64,000 nt of DNA from JAABVY01 sp964627935 (GTDB lineage: Bacteria; Zixibacteria; MSB-5A5; JAABVY01): positions 62,001-126,000 of the forward strand of contig CAZVLB010000004.1 of NCBI GenBank assembly GCA_964627935.1, in the 5' to 3' direction. The translations under genes were made by a program, and so were the position numbers. The notes beneath the pieces were generated by a model. That model did not search any database. It worked only from the letters and a program-made list of their open reading frames with translations, and was not told the DNA's origin. Shown piece after piece: positions 51,338 through 59,596 of the stretch (its first letter is position 1; each line of letters begins with the position of its first letter).

Positions 51338-51925
51338 ATGTTCTTGCGAGTTTTTATGACAACTGTTGTGTTGATCCTGCTCTTTGCAATGGGGACGTTC
51401 TTCACTGCACAGAGGATGGAACGGCTGTCTGAAGACAGTCCTGAGATCTCCGAAAATCCGGACAATGAGAAGAACTTCAAAGATGGGAATTCTGATATGG
51501 GTAATAAAGCAAAATTTGAGAAAAGCGAATTAAAGGAACGCCTGACTTCTCTTCAGTATGATGTAACCCAGAAGGCCGGCACTGAACGGGCCTTTACCGG
51601 GAAGTATAATGATCACTATGAGGAGGGGGTTTATAAATGTGTTGTCTGCGGAGAGCCTCTGTTTGATTCGGAAACCAAGTTTAAATCCGGAAGCGGATGG
51701 CCCAGTTTCTATGCCCCGATTTCCAAAGAAAATGTTGATCTGGAAGGGGACAACAGCCTGGGGATGATCCGAACCGAGGTTGTCTGTGCCAATTGCGAGG
51801 CTCATCTGGGGCATGTATTCGATGACGGTCCGGAGCCGACGGGATTACGTTATTGTATCAACTCCGCGGCCCTGAAATTTGATCCAGAGGAGGATAGCGA
51901 GAGCAGCCACGACAAACAGGAATGA
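51338..51925 (+). CDS. msrB: Membrane-anchored methionine-R-sulfoxide reductase MsrB
   Basis: A peptide-methionine (R)-S-oxide reductase that repairs oxidised methionine. Zinc-binding CVVCGE and CANCEA motifs and FKSGSGWPSFY, GHVFDDGP and RYCINSAALKF are all typical; the catalytic Cys is in RYCINS (about residue 173). A hydrophobic N-terminal segment (FLRVFMTTVVLILLFAMGTF) acts as a signal anchor, so the enzyme domain is likely outside the cytoplasm and repairs exported proteins. Between them lies a charged linker with many Asn, Asp and Lys (about residues 30-65). The open frame begins at TTG 51281, but GGAGG lies just before ATG 51338. It has its own terminator downstream. Confidence 0.92.
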   Translation: MFLRVFMTTVVLILLFAMGTFFTAQRMERLSEDSPEISENPDNEKNFKDGNSDMGNKAKFEKSELKERLTSLQYDVTQKAGTERAFTGKYNDHYEEGVYKCVVCGEPLFDSETKFKSGSGWPSFYAPISKENVDLEGDNSLGMIRTEVVCANCEAHLGHVFDDGPEPTGLRYCINSAALKFDPEEDSESSHDKQE

Positions 51926-51968
51926 CATCATTGAACAGACATCAGAGCACGTCACAAAGCTATCGTCC

Positions 51969-51996
51969 GGGCCTGTCATTTCGATGGGCCTTTTTT
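51969..51996 (+). terminator. Probable rho-independent terminator
   Basis: GGCC (51970-51973) and GGCC (51987-51990) close a hairpin that contains CAT-TTCG-ATG, a stable UUCG-type loop, with a small bulge, followed by TTTTTT at 51991-51996. It lies 44 bases past the msrB stop. Confidence 0.6.
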
Positions 51997-52010
51997 ATAT
52001 TTGATTCGGG

Positions 52011-52220
52011 TTAGTTGTAACGGGCATCGGGATCATCCAGCACGGCAAAAACAGTCTCGCCGGTTTTCAGCATCATTTCAACATATGGATGACACTTCTG
52101 ACAATTTTCCCCGAATGTAACCAGTCTCTGAAGTTCCGGAATGGATCTGGCCCCGCTTTTTTGGGATTTTAGCTTGAGTTCAGCAAATGTCTTGTTGTAG
52201 CAAACACAGCGATCGACCAT
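52011..52220 (-). CDS. BFD-like [2Fe-2S]-binding protein
   Basis: A 69-residue protein with the four-Cys pattern of the bacterioferritin-associated ferredoxin (BFD) fold: RCVCYNKTF at the N-terminus (Cys5, Cys7) and ENCQKCHPYV (C-x2-C) near residue 40. These would bind a [2Fe-2S] cluster. BFD helps release iron from bacterioferritin; in other proteins the fold serves as a small electron carrier. No bacterioferritin gene is adjacent. AGGAAGGT lies upstream of ATG 52220. The Mop-type molybdate protein gene is 110 bases upstream on the same strand, with a terminator between, so it probably has its own promoter. Confidence 0.75.
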   Translation of the reverse strand: MVDRCVCYNKTFAELKLKSQKSGARSIPELQRLVTFGENCQKCHPYVEMMLKTGETVFAVLDDPDARYN

Positions 52221-52269
52221 GTCTACCTTCCTGATGTATCTTAATTTTATTAAACCCGCTTTCTAAAAT

Positions 52270-52297
52270 AAAAAAACCTGTTCCTCCTGAACAGGTT
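52270..52297 (-). terminator. Rho-independent terminator after the Mop-type gene
   Basis: AACCTGTTC and GAACAGGTT form a perfect 9-bp stem with a CTCCT loop; the A-run 52270-52276 reads as U on the minus transcript. It lies 34 bases past the stop of the molybdate-binding gene. Confidence 0.92.
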
Positions 52298-52330
52298 CCC
52301 AAATTTGCAGATCAAACTTTGAGCAAATTA

Positions 52331-52540
52331 TCATTCCTTGACGACCAGAACATTGATCGCTTTTACTATAATTTTGACATTATCTCCCTCGGCGATTCCC
52401 AGATCTTCAATGGATTCAGTGGTCATGACCGAATTCATGATCGACTCAGCTGGTATTTTTAATGTTACCTGCCCCATGATATCGCCCTTCCTGATCCTCG
52501 TGATTTCACCTGTAATCTGATTTCTGGCACCGTATTTCAT
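52331..52540 (-). CDS. Mop/TOBE-domain molybdate-binding protein
   Basis: A 69-residue single TOBE/Mop domain (molbindin). MKYGARNQITGEITRIRKGD is the classic beginning, and VMTTESIEDLGIAEGDNVK the second half. Such proteins form hexamers that store or buffer molybdate or tungstate for molybdenum enzymes. AAAAGGAGTG precedes ATG 52540. It is transcribed alone, with a terminator right after it. It implies the organism has molybdenum enzymes, though none is in the window. Nitrate or formate metabolism would be consistent with the respiratory cytochromes at 34-36 kb, but the link is inference. Confidence 0.9.
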   Translation of the reverse strand: MKYGARNQITGEITRIRKGDIMGQVTLKIPAESIMNSVMTTESIEDLGIAEGDNVKIIVKAINVLVVKE

Positions 52541-52677
52541 GTATCACTCCTTTTATTTTGTGAAATGCAACAGTTTCAAAATAGCAGGCCTGAAGACCAA
52601 TCAACAAAAGAAATTATTATGGAAAAAGCTTTCCAGGATTGCATTTTATGTTTCAATTTTCAATACAGACCTGTTTT

Positions 52678-54573
52678 TTAAAGCTCGAACTCATCCAGCG
52701 TTTCCCATGTGTCCGGGTTGATCACCTCAACCTGCACAGAATGCCCATCGACATGAAAAAACACAACCGCATTCTGAGTGGAAAATTTCAAGACATGATC
52801 CATCCAGGGCGTTTCCTCCCGGCCATAATAGGGCGCACCGGCGGCGCCGTTATTGATATGCCAGAAGGGCCGAAAACCCTCCAGCTTTTGATGTCCATAA
52901 TCTTCGGGATAAAGGGGCATTCCCGGCTTTATGCGCAGAAGGCTGTAATTATGCTCATCACCGGTCAATGAGGCCTTAACCTTGGTAGAAAGATTGAGCA
53001 TAATATCCAGAAGCTGATCACGCCTTTCAATTATGCCATGCTCCACCGCCCGGCCGTTTACATAGGCCCGTTTGGAATTATCGCCGCTGTACCACATATC
53101 ATCTTTGACATGGCCCCCGTTGGGGAATATAGGAGTGTGGATTGTTACAAAAATATGATCAATGTTTTGATCCTCTTCAAGAATGCCCATGGTTTTTTTC
53201 AGCCATTGCAATTGATTGTCCATGATATAACCATGAAGATTGCCGCCGATTTTTCCGTCACGCTTGATAGTGGGCGAGAACCAGTAATTCGAATTGAGCG
53301 ATACTATTGCCACATTGTCATATGTGTAGTAGAAGACATTTTCCTTATAAGATGGAAAGTCAATTGTCTCGGGATTTGGATCATAAACCGATCCATCTTC
53401 AGAATCCGGGCCATTACTCGGATTGACGAAATTGCGGGCGAATATGGCCTCCGAAGAATGTGTGTCATAGGGGAACTTGTCAATCGAGACACCTTTCTCA
53501 CCATCGCTGAAATAATGCAACAAGACTTCATGATTGCCGAATCCGGCTATAAAGGGCAGGGAATGCGCAAAAGGCTCTATTGTTCGTTTCCAGTTGGCGT
53601 ATTCAAGCTCGATTTCATCCACATCGGTAGTATAGCCATCGATTAAATCACCTGTGAACTGGAAAAATACAGCCTTTTTCTGGTTGCATAAAACGGCGAT
53701 CCTCTTGAGAATGTATGCATTGACGCCCTTGATGTTTCTCTCACCACCACCCGCATTGCCGCGCCCGTCAGAGGCATAGGCGAAGGTAAACGGCTTACGG
53801 GATCCGGGCCGGGGAGCGGTCCTGATTTTGTGGCTCTGGCTGTAATCGTCGCAGAATACAATATACTCATATTCATTGTCAGGTTCGAGCCCGTCAATCT
53901 TGATTTCATGATGAATTGATGACTGATCCGATTCGAATACCCGGCCATTACATTTGATCTTGATCCTTATATCAAAATTGGTAATCATCGAGACGATTGC
54001 GCTTTCGTGAGTCAGCATGTTCAATAGCGGTCCTTCGATAATACATGTGTCAACTGCAAATGGCCCTTTTCCGGTCAGACGCAGTTTGCCGTCATACAGA
54101 ATCTGGCCGTCATGAGCCACAATCCTGTATCCCAGGTGAATCAATCCGCTTTCGCGCCAGTTGATGAAATCATATTTGCCTGTCAGGCGGGTAGCGATAT
54201 CCAGCTCGGCATGGCCGTTTTTGATTGCGGCATACCCTCCGAAGTAAATTGGATAGAGATGATCCGTTTCATCGGAATGCGGGAAAAATCCGTAGTAGAT
54301 TCTGCCATTCAGGGCACTGTCGGGAAAATCGAATGCCAGGCCATTTTCGGTTCCCCCGGGCATTGTTCTGACCAGCCCCAGCGTATACCTTGCGGCGCTG
54401 TTAGCCAGGGGTAAGGTGTCATTCTCAGCAGTTATATAAATCATCTCTCCGTTGCTGTAAAAGATATTATGGTGCGAATCCGGAATCTTTATCGTATCGG
54501 CCCTTGAATCAGACCTTCCGGCAAAACCAGCTACGGCCATAAATAAAAGAATTAATAAGATTTGTTTCATCAT
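52678..54573 (-). CDS. Exported purple-acid-phosphatase-like metallophosphoesterase
   Basis: An exported phosphoesterase of about 631 residues. A signal peptide is followed by a beta-rich N-terminal region and an Fn3-like domain (about 190-270; HHEIKIDGLEPDNEYEYIVF) as in purple acid phosphatases. The metal site then reads ASDGRGN (Asp), FTGDLIDGY, GFGNHEVL, VTIHTPIF and LTGDEHNY. The last is GDEH where most relatives have GHxH, an oddity shared with some bacterial proteins. Residues about 490-631 close the fold. The frame opens at ATG 54594, but GGGAG lies four bases before ATG 54573, so the shorter start is used. It would cleave extracellular phosphate esters and could release phosphate. 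It is not near phosphate-uptake genes. Confidence 0.83.
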   Translation of the reverse strand: MMKQILLILLFMAVAGFAGRSDSRADTIKIPDSHHNIFYSNGEMIYITAENDTLPLANSAARYTLGLVRTMPGGTENGLAFDFPDSALNGRIYYGFFPHSDETDHLYPIYFGGYAAIKNGHAELDIATRLTGKYDFINWRESGLIHLGYRIVAHDGQILYDGKLRLTGKGPFAVDTCIIEGPLLNMLTHESAIVSMITNFDIRIKIKCNGRVFESDQSSIHHEIKIDGLEPDNEYEYIVFCDDYSQSHKIRTAPRPGSRKPFTFAYASDGRGNAGGGERNIKGVNAYILKRIAVLCNQKKAVFFQFTGDLIDGYTTDVDEIELEYANWKRTIEPFAHSLPFIAGFGNHEVLLHYFSDGEKGVSIDKFPYDTHSSEAIFARNFVNPSNGPDSEDGSVYDPNPETIDFPSYKENVFYYTYDNVAIVSLNSNYWFSPTIKRDGKIGGNLHGYIMDNQLQWLKKTMGILEEDQNIDHIFVTIHTPIFPNGGHVKDDMWYSGDNSKRAYVNGRAVEHGIIERRDQLLDIMLNLSTKVKASLTGDEHNYSLLRIKPGMPLYPEDYGHQKLEGFRPFWHINNGAAGAPYYGREETPWMDHVLKFSTQNAVVFFHVDGHSVQVEVINPDTWETLDEFEL

Positions 54574-54711
54574 GAATCTCCCATCGGATATCATTGAGCA
54601 AGGAAATTATTCAGGTTCCAAATTGCAACTCAATTTCGCATCTATTCCTGTATTTTTAACCGCGTCTGTTAGAGAATTATTAGAATAATCGAATATATTC
54701 TATAGTGTTAC

Positions 54712-54738
54712 TAAAGTATCAACACTCTAAGCCGAAAA
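54712..54738 (+). promoter_or_regulatory. Sigma-28 (FliA) promoter for the chemoreceptor gene
   Basis: TAAAGTAT (54712-54719), an 11-base spacer and GCCGAAAA (54731-54738) match the flagellar sigma factor consensus TAAAGTTT-N11-GCCGATAA with one difference in each box. It lies about 120 bases upstream of the chemoreceptor ATG and points the right way. The match is close enough that a chance occurrence at this spot is unlikely. Confidence 0.78.
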
Positions 54739-54859
54739 AATCAAATAAGGCAAAGGTACAGGGATAAATTTATCTATAACCGTGCAGAAGCATCTATAGT
54801 TTTTACCTGATCAAGGATAGAATAAAACAAGAATAGAAATAAAATCTGCGGGGGAGTTC

Positions 54860-57310
54860 ATGTTAAAAAACCTGAAGATTAATACCAAGCTTATTGCCAT
54901 CTTCCTCTTGATTGGTGTGATACCATTGGCCACTATAGGTATACTGAGTCTGAACAGAGCCCAATCTGCCCTCTCCAAAAGAACAGTCGAACAGTTTGTC
55001 TCTCTCCGAGAGGTCAAAACGAGACAGATTGAAGATTACATCAATCAGATCAGGCGCCAGATACGAACCTTTTCCGATGATGCTATGATTATTGATGCCA
55101 TGGATCGATTTAGCGCGGCTTTCCCGAAAGTTACAGAGAATCCGCACAATTCAGATCAGTCTAATCAATCAGACATTGACAAAATGCGCATTGAGCTGAG
55201 CACCTATTATCGGCAGGATTACGCGCAGGAATATAAGGCCCGCAATCAGGGGGAATCTCCCTCGGTAGATAGACTGTATACAGCGCTCGATGATGAATCT
55301 GTTGTTCTGCAGTATAGATATATCGAGGCTAATCCTAATCCACTTGGAAATAAGGATAAGCTGGATAATGCAAATGACGGCAGCGAGTGGAGCGTCTGGC
55401 ATGAGAAGTATCATCCCCATATCAGGCATTTCCTGGATGAATTCGGTTACTATGATATATTTCTCTGCGATGCCAAAACCGGCGATGTGGTTTACTCTGT
55501 TTACAAAGAACTCGATTTCACCACATCACTGGTTAATGGTCCTTATGCAAACACCGGAATTGGCCGGGTCTTCCGGAATGTAAATAAATCCAGTGATCCG
55601 AATTATGTTTTTATGGATGATCTTCATCCTTATCAGCCCTCCTATGAGGATCAGGCCGGCTTTATAGGCTCACCTATTTTTAAAGATGGCGAGAAAATCG
55701 GGGTCTTGATTTTCCAGATGCCAATTGACCGCATTGACGCCATTATGACTTCTGATGGCCAGTGGAGTGAAGTCGGACTTGGAAATTCCGGTGAAACATA
55801 CCTGGTCGGGTCAGATGGCAAGATGCGCTCCAACAGCCGGTTCCTTCTGCAAGATAAAGAAGGCTATATAGAAGCATTGGAAAAATCCGGAATAGAAAAA
55901 AGTACAATTGAACTTATCGAGGCCAAGAATTCATCGATAGGATTACATAAGATCGAAACGGCCGCTTCCAAGGCTGCAATTAATGGAAAAGACGGCGCGG
56001 AAATTATAAAAGATTATCGCGGTGTTCCCGTCCTCTCAGCCTACGCTCCACTTAACCTGGAGGATCTAAACTGGGCAATTATGGCAGAAATCGATGAGGC
56101 CGAAGCATTCGCGGCTGTTGGAAGTCTGAGAAATTCCATTTTGATAATTGCTATCCTAATGGCTGCAATAGTTGCGGTAGTGGGATGGTTCTTTGCAAAA
56201 TCCATCTCCCAGCCGATTGCTCGAATTGCCGGTGTTGCAGATGTAATATCAACTGGCGACCTGGATCAGGAAATCACAATCCGATCTAATGATGAAATCG
56301 GGGCATTGGCCAGTTCATTCCGCAGATTAATAGATTACATGCGCAACCTGGCCGGGGCTGCGGAACAAATTGCATCCAAGGATCTGACTGTACAAATCGA
56401 GCCCCAATCTGAAAAAGATGTGCTCGGTAACTCCTTTAAGGCAATGACGAAAAACCTGACAGAGGTTGTCAATCTGCTGGCGGAAAACTCAAATCAGCTT
56501 GTATCTGCCGCAAACGAGGTGGCCTCCTCCTCAGAACAGATGTCTCGCGGGGCACAGGATCAGACCGAACAGGTGACCCAGGTCTCAACTGCGATCGAAG
56601 AAATGACGGCAACGATCCTGCAGGCATCCAGGAATGCCGGTGAGGCCAAGGATGCTTCCGGAAATGCATCCTCAACCGCGCAGAACGGGGGTAAGATAGT
56701 ATCCGATACGATTTCCGGCATGCAGCGCATAACCGGCGTTGTGCGGGAATCAGCCGATTCAATTGGTAAGCTGGCCAAATCGGCCGATCAAATCGGTGAG
56801 ATCATCGGTGTGATCGATGACATCGCCGATCAGACAAATCTGCTGGCACTCAATGCCGCCATCGAGGCGGCCCGTGCCGGTGAGCAGGGACGCGGATTTG
56901 CCGTTGTTGCCGATGAGGTCCGCAAGCTGGCCGAACGCACCAGCAAGGCAACCGGTGAAATCAGCGACATGATTAAGGGGATTCAGCAGGAGACCAATGA
57001 GGCTGTGCAGTCCATGGAATCCGGAATCCAGGAGGTTGATAAGGGCCGCGAACTGGCCGATCAGGCCGGCAACAGCTTGAATGAGATTGTAAATATGTCG
57101 GCCCAGGTGATGGACATGATCCAGCAGATCGCTACAGCTTCCGAAGAGCAATCAGCGGCGGCCGAACAAATCTCCAAAAACGTGGAGTCGGTCTCTGCTA
57201 TTACCAGGCAGACCGCCACAGGAGCCGACCAATCCGCATCGGCGGCAGAACAGCTAAACCGTCAGGCCGAATCCCTGCAGGAACTTGTCTCCCAATTCAG
57301 GATAAAGTAA
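54860..57310 (+). CDS. Methyl-accepting chemotaxis protein
   Basis: An 816-residue transmembrane chemoreceptor. A first membrane helix (about 9-30) and a second (about 430-452) frame a large periplasmic sensor domain, probably a double Cache domain (YLVGSDGKMRSNSRF; VPVLSAYAPLNLEDLNWAIM). A HAMP domain follows (about 453-505; ISTGDLDQEITIRSNDEIG), a second HAMP-like region, then the signalling domain with the conserved hairpin tip IADQTNLLALNAAIEAARAG and RGFAVVADEVRKLAERT. The C-terminus is SQFRIK, without a CheR-docking pentapeptide. GGGGGAG precedes ATG 54860. The sigma-28-type promoter upstream links it to the flagellar regulon. The ligand is unknown. Confidence 0.95.
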   Translation: MLKNLKINTKLIAIFLLIGVIPLATIGILSLNRAQSALSKRTVEQFVSLREVKTRQIEDYINQIRRQIRTFSDDAMIIDAMDRFSAAFPKVTENPHNSDQSNQSDIDKMRIELSTYYRQDYAQEYKARNQGESPSVDRLYTALDDESVVLQYRYIEANPNPLGNKDKLDNANDGSEWSVWHEKYHPHIRHFLDEFGYYDIFLCDAKTGDVVYSVYKELDFTTSLVNGPYANTGIGRVFRNVNKSSDPNYVFMDDLHPYQPSYEDQAGFIGSPIFKDGEKIGVLIFQMPIDRIDAIMTSDGQWSEVGLGNSGETYLVGSDGKMRSNSRFLLQDKEGYIEALEKSGIEKSTIELIEAKNSSIGLHKIETAASKAAINGKDGAEIIKDYRGVPVLSAYAPLNLEDLNWAIMAEIDEAEAFAAVGSLRNSILIIAILMAAIVAVVGWFFAKSISQPIARIAGVADVISTGDLDQEITIRSNDEIGALASSFRRLIDYMRNLAGAAEQIASKDLTVQIEPQSEKDVLGNSFKAMTKNLTEVVNLLAENSNQLVSAANEVASSSEQMSRGAQDQTEQVTQVSTAIEEMTATILQASRNAGEAKDASGNASSTAQNGGKIVSDTISGMQRITGVVRESADSIGKLAKSADQIGEIIGVIDDIADQTNLLALNAAIEAARAGEQGRGFAVVADEVRKLAERTSKATGEISDMIKGIQQETNEAVQSMESGIQEVDKGRELADQAGNSLNEIVNMSAQVMDMIQQIATASEEQSAAAEQISKNVESVSAITRQTATGADQSASAAEQLNRQAESLQELVSQFRIK

Positions 57311-57334
57311 AAATACAGATATAGCATCTTTGCG

Positions 57335-57367
57335 AGCCCGGCTGTGCGTGTCATGGCCGGGCTTTTT
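57335..57367 (+). terminator. Rho-independent terminator after the chemoreceptor gene
   Basis: AGCCCGGC and GCCGGGCT form a perfect 8-bp stem with a 13-base loop, followed by TTTTT. It lies 25 bases past the chemoreceptor stop. Confidence 0.88.
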
Positions 57368-57445
57368 ATATCGGAGTTCGCTTATGAACAAAATTCAACC
57401 AGATTTGTTTTAGTGCAATTGTAAACAAAATTGAAAGGGAATCAT

Positions 57446-58462
57446 ATGAAAAAAGCATTTATAACACTGATATTCGTTTTAATCTTTTTGCCCATTTCCG
57501 ATTTATGTGCCGAGTTTATTGATATCCCCGATAATGTCGAGCCGCTTGGGATAGCCATGGAAAATTACGAATATCCCCACCCGGTTAAATTTATGCCGCT
57601 GGAAATCGAGGGACATCATGTCAGGATGGCCTTTATGGATATTGCGCCGGTGATCAGTCCCAACGGACATACTGTGCTTTTGATGCATGGCAAGAACTTT
57701 TTCGGCGCTTACTGGCGGGAAACAATCGAATTCCTGAGTGGTAAGGGCTATCGCGTGATTGTGCCGGATCAAATCGGTTTCGGCAAATCCTCCAAGCCGG
57801 AGGTCAACTACACATTTCATCTGCTGGCCAAAAATACCAAAATGCTTCTGGATGAGCTTGGTATTTCGGAGGTTTCGGTAATCGGCCATTCAATGGGCGG
57901 TATGCTGGCAACCCGATTTGCCCTGATGTACCCAAAGAACACTTATAAGCTGATCCTGGAAAATCCCATCGGCTTCGAGGATTACCGTCTCAAGGTGCCA
58001 TATACTCCGGTCGAAGAAGCATTTCAAAACATTATGAATTATACCGAAGAAGGCCTGCGCAGGTATCACAGGACTTACTATGTCGAATGGAAACCCGAGT
58101 ATGATGAATATGTCATGGTTCATTACCGCTGGACACTGAGCGGGGAATATCCGCGTCTGGCGATGGCCTCGGCGCTGACATTCGATATGGTCTACACACA
58201 GCCGGTCGTCTATGAATTCGAACATCTGCAGGTGCGCACACTGCTGGTTATCGGACAGGAGGACCGCACAACTCTTGGCCGGGGCAGTGTCTCGGATGAA
58301 GTCCTGGCGACTTTGGGCCAGTATCCGGAACTGGGCAGGGCTACGGCTGATAAAATCCCGATTGCCAAACTTGTGGAGCTTGAGAACATCGGGCATATCC
58401 CGCATTTTGAGGACACAGACAGGTTTCATCAGGAAATCCTGATGTTTTTGACCGAGAAATAG
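57446..58462 (+). CDS. Exported alpha/beta hydrolase
   Basis: A 338-residue alpha/beta hydrolase with a signal peptide (ends LCAEF), so probably periplasmic or surface-located. The oxyanion region VLLMHGKNFFGAYWRE, the nucleophile elbow VIGHSMGGM (Ser about 149), an acid in GQEDRTT (Asp about 273) and the catalytic His in NIGHIPHFED (about 316) complete the triad. Its closest familiar shape is the haloalkane dehalogenase/esterase group, but the substrate is unknown. AAGGGA lies upstream of ATG 57446; the open frame starts at TTG 57431. The next gene begins about 105 bases downstream on the same strand with a peroxiredoxin-like protein, so cotranscription is possible. Confidence 0.85.
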   Translation: MKKAFITLIFVLIFLPISDLCAEFIDIPDNVEPLGIAMENYEYPHPVKFMPLEIEGHHVRMAFMDIAPVISPNGHTVLLMHGKNFFGAYWRETIEFLSGKGYRVIVPDQIGFGKSSKPEVNYTFHLLAKNTKMLLDELGISEVSVIGHSMGGMLATRFALMYPKNTYKLILENPIGFEDYRLKVPYTPVEEAFQNIMNYTEEGLRRYHRTYYVEWKPEYDEYVMVHYRWTLSGEYPRLAMASALTFDMVYTQPVVYEFEHLQVRTLLVIGQEDRTTLGRGSVSDEVLATLGQYPELGRATADKIPIAKLVELENIGHIPHFEDTDRFHQEILMFLTEK

Positions 58463-58567
58463 TTTCTGATAGAAAACCAAAGGTGTAATTTGAACTTTAG
58501 GCATTTACGCCTGTTTAAGCTAAAAACAAGACAATAATCGTATGGATAGAGGGAGTGATATAATAGA

Positions 58568-59347
58568 ATGCCGAAAGCAAAAGAACTTGGAATTATAGTC
58601 GGAGCATCAATCTGCTTTTTACTGATAACTTCAATGGTTATGGCGGCGTTAGCTTTCGCCGAAACAGGTTCAGATAAAACGAAGAAGGAAAATAAGCAGA
58701 AACAATCTCTTCAGGATCAACTGGACAAACGCAAAGAAGAGTTTTCCAAATCTGCGCCTGAGGAGATGAAAAATGATTTTGAGCAGGGCGTTATTGATGT
58801 AGCCGAATCCGGTGCGCTGGAAACCGCGCTGAATGTCGGCGATACCGCTGTCATGTTTAAGCTTCAGGACATTGAGGGTGATACAGTCGACCTTAAATAT
58901 ATGCTCGATGATGGTCCTGTGGTGCTGGCCTGGTATCGCGGCGGATGGTGCCCGTATTGCAATATCGAGTTGCGCGCCTATCAGGAGGCTCTTCCGCAAT
59001 TCAAAGAATATGGCGCCACGGTAATTGCCATCAGCCCGGAAAAACCGTCTAAGGGCCTGGAAACTTCAGAAACCCATAAACTCGATTTCCATGTCGTCAG
59101 CGATCTTCATAATAGAATCGCCCATCAGTATGGCATAGTCTACACCTTGCCCGATGTTGTCCAAAAACATTTCGAGGGTCGCCTTGACCTATCTGAGTAC
59201 AACGCGGATCATAGCAATGAACTCCCCCTGACGGTTACCTATGTAATTGATCAGGAGGGTATAATTCGTTATGCCTTTATTGATCCCGATTACAAGAAAC
59301 GCGCAGAACCATCAGAAATAATCGAGGTTTTACGCGATTTGAACTAA
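58568..59347 (+). CDS. Membrane-anchored peroxiredoxin-like protein
   Basis: A 259-residue AhpC/TSA-type redoxin with a hydrophobic N-terminal segment (about 8-30) acting as an anchor or signal, then a charged linker (about 35-90). The redox site is GGWCPYCNIE (Cys128 and Cys131). The region ISPEKPSKGLETSETHKL and HVVSDLHNRIAHQYGI is normal for peroxiredoxin-like proteins. The CXXC spacing is closer to the bacterioferritin-comigratory or thioredoxin-like redoxin type than to the classical TPxxxxC peroxiredoxin. It likely reduces peroxides or oxidised thiols outside the cytoplasm. Together with MsrB at 51 kb it suggests extracytoplasmic oxidative-damage repair. Confidence 0.83.
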   Translation: MPKAKELGIIVGASICFLLITSMVMAALAFAETGSDKTKKENKQKQSLQDQLDKRKEEFSKSAPEEMKNDFEQGVIDVAESGALETALNVGDTAVMFKLQDIEGDTVDLKYMLDDGPVVLAWYRGGWCPYCNIELRAYQEALPQFKEYGATVIAISPEKPSKGLETSETHKLDFHVVSDLHNRIAHQYGIVYTLPDVVQKHFEGRLDLSEYNADHSNELPLTVTYVIDQEGIIRYAFIDPDYKKRAEPSEIIEVLRDLN

Positions 59348-59596
59348 GCTCAAATACCTTTCAAAAAGTAGACTTCAAACAATAACATTAAGTGATTTAG
59401 TGCAAGTTATTCCAAAAAATAAGCTTGCAGGATCGTAGCATCTGCGTATATAGTATATTTAGAGGGATGTGTTAGGGGCTTATTGCATATTTCATCTTTG
59501 CGCGACATCAAATCTTGCGGGGGCATTCCGGAGAAATGGTTTGAATTCTACTCCTGATTCCATGGTTGATTATGTGGAAGCGTGGTGGAAGCATCT

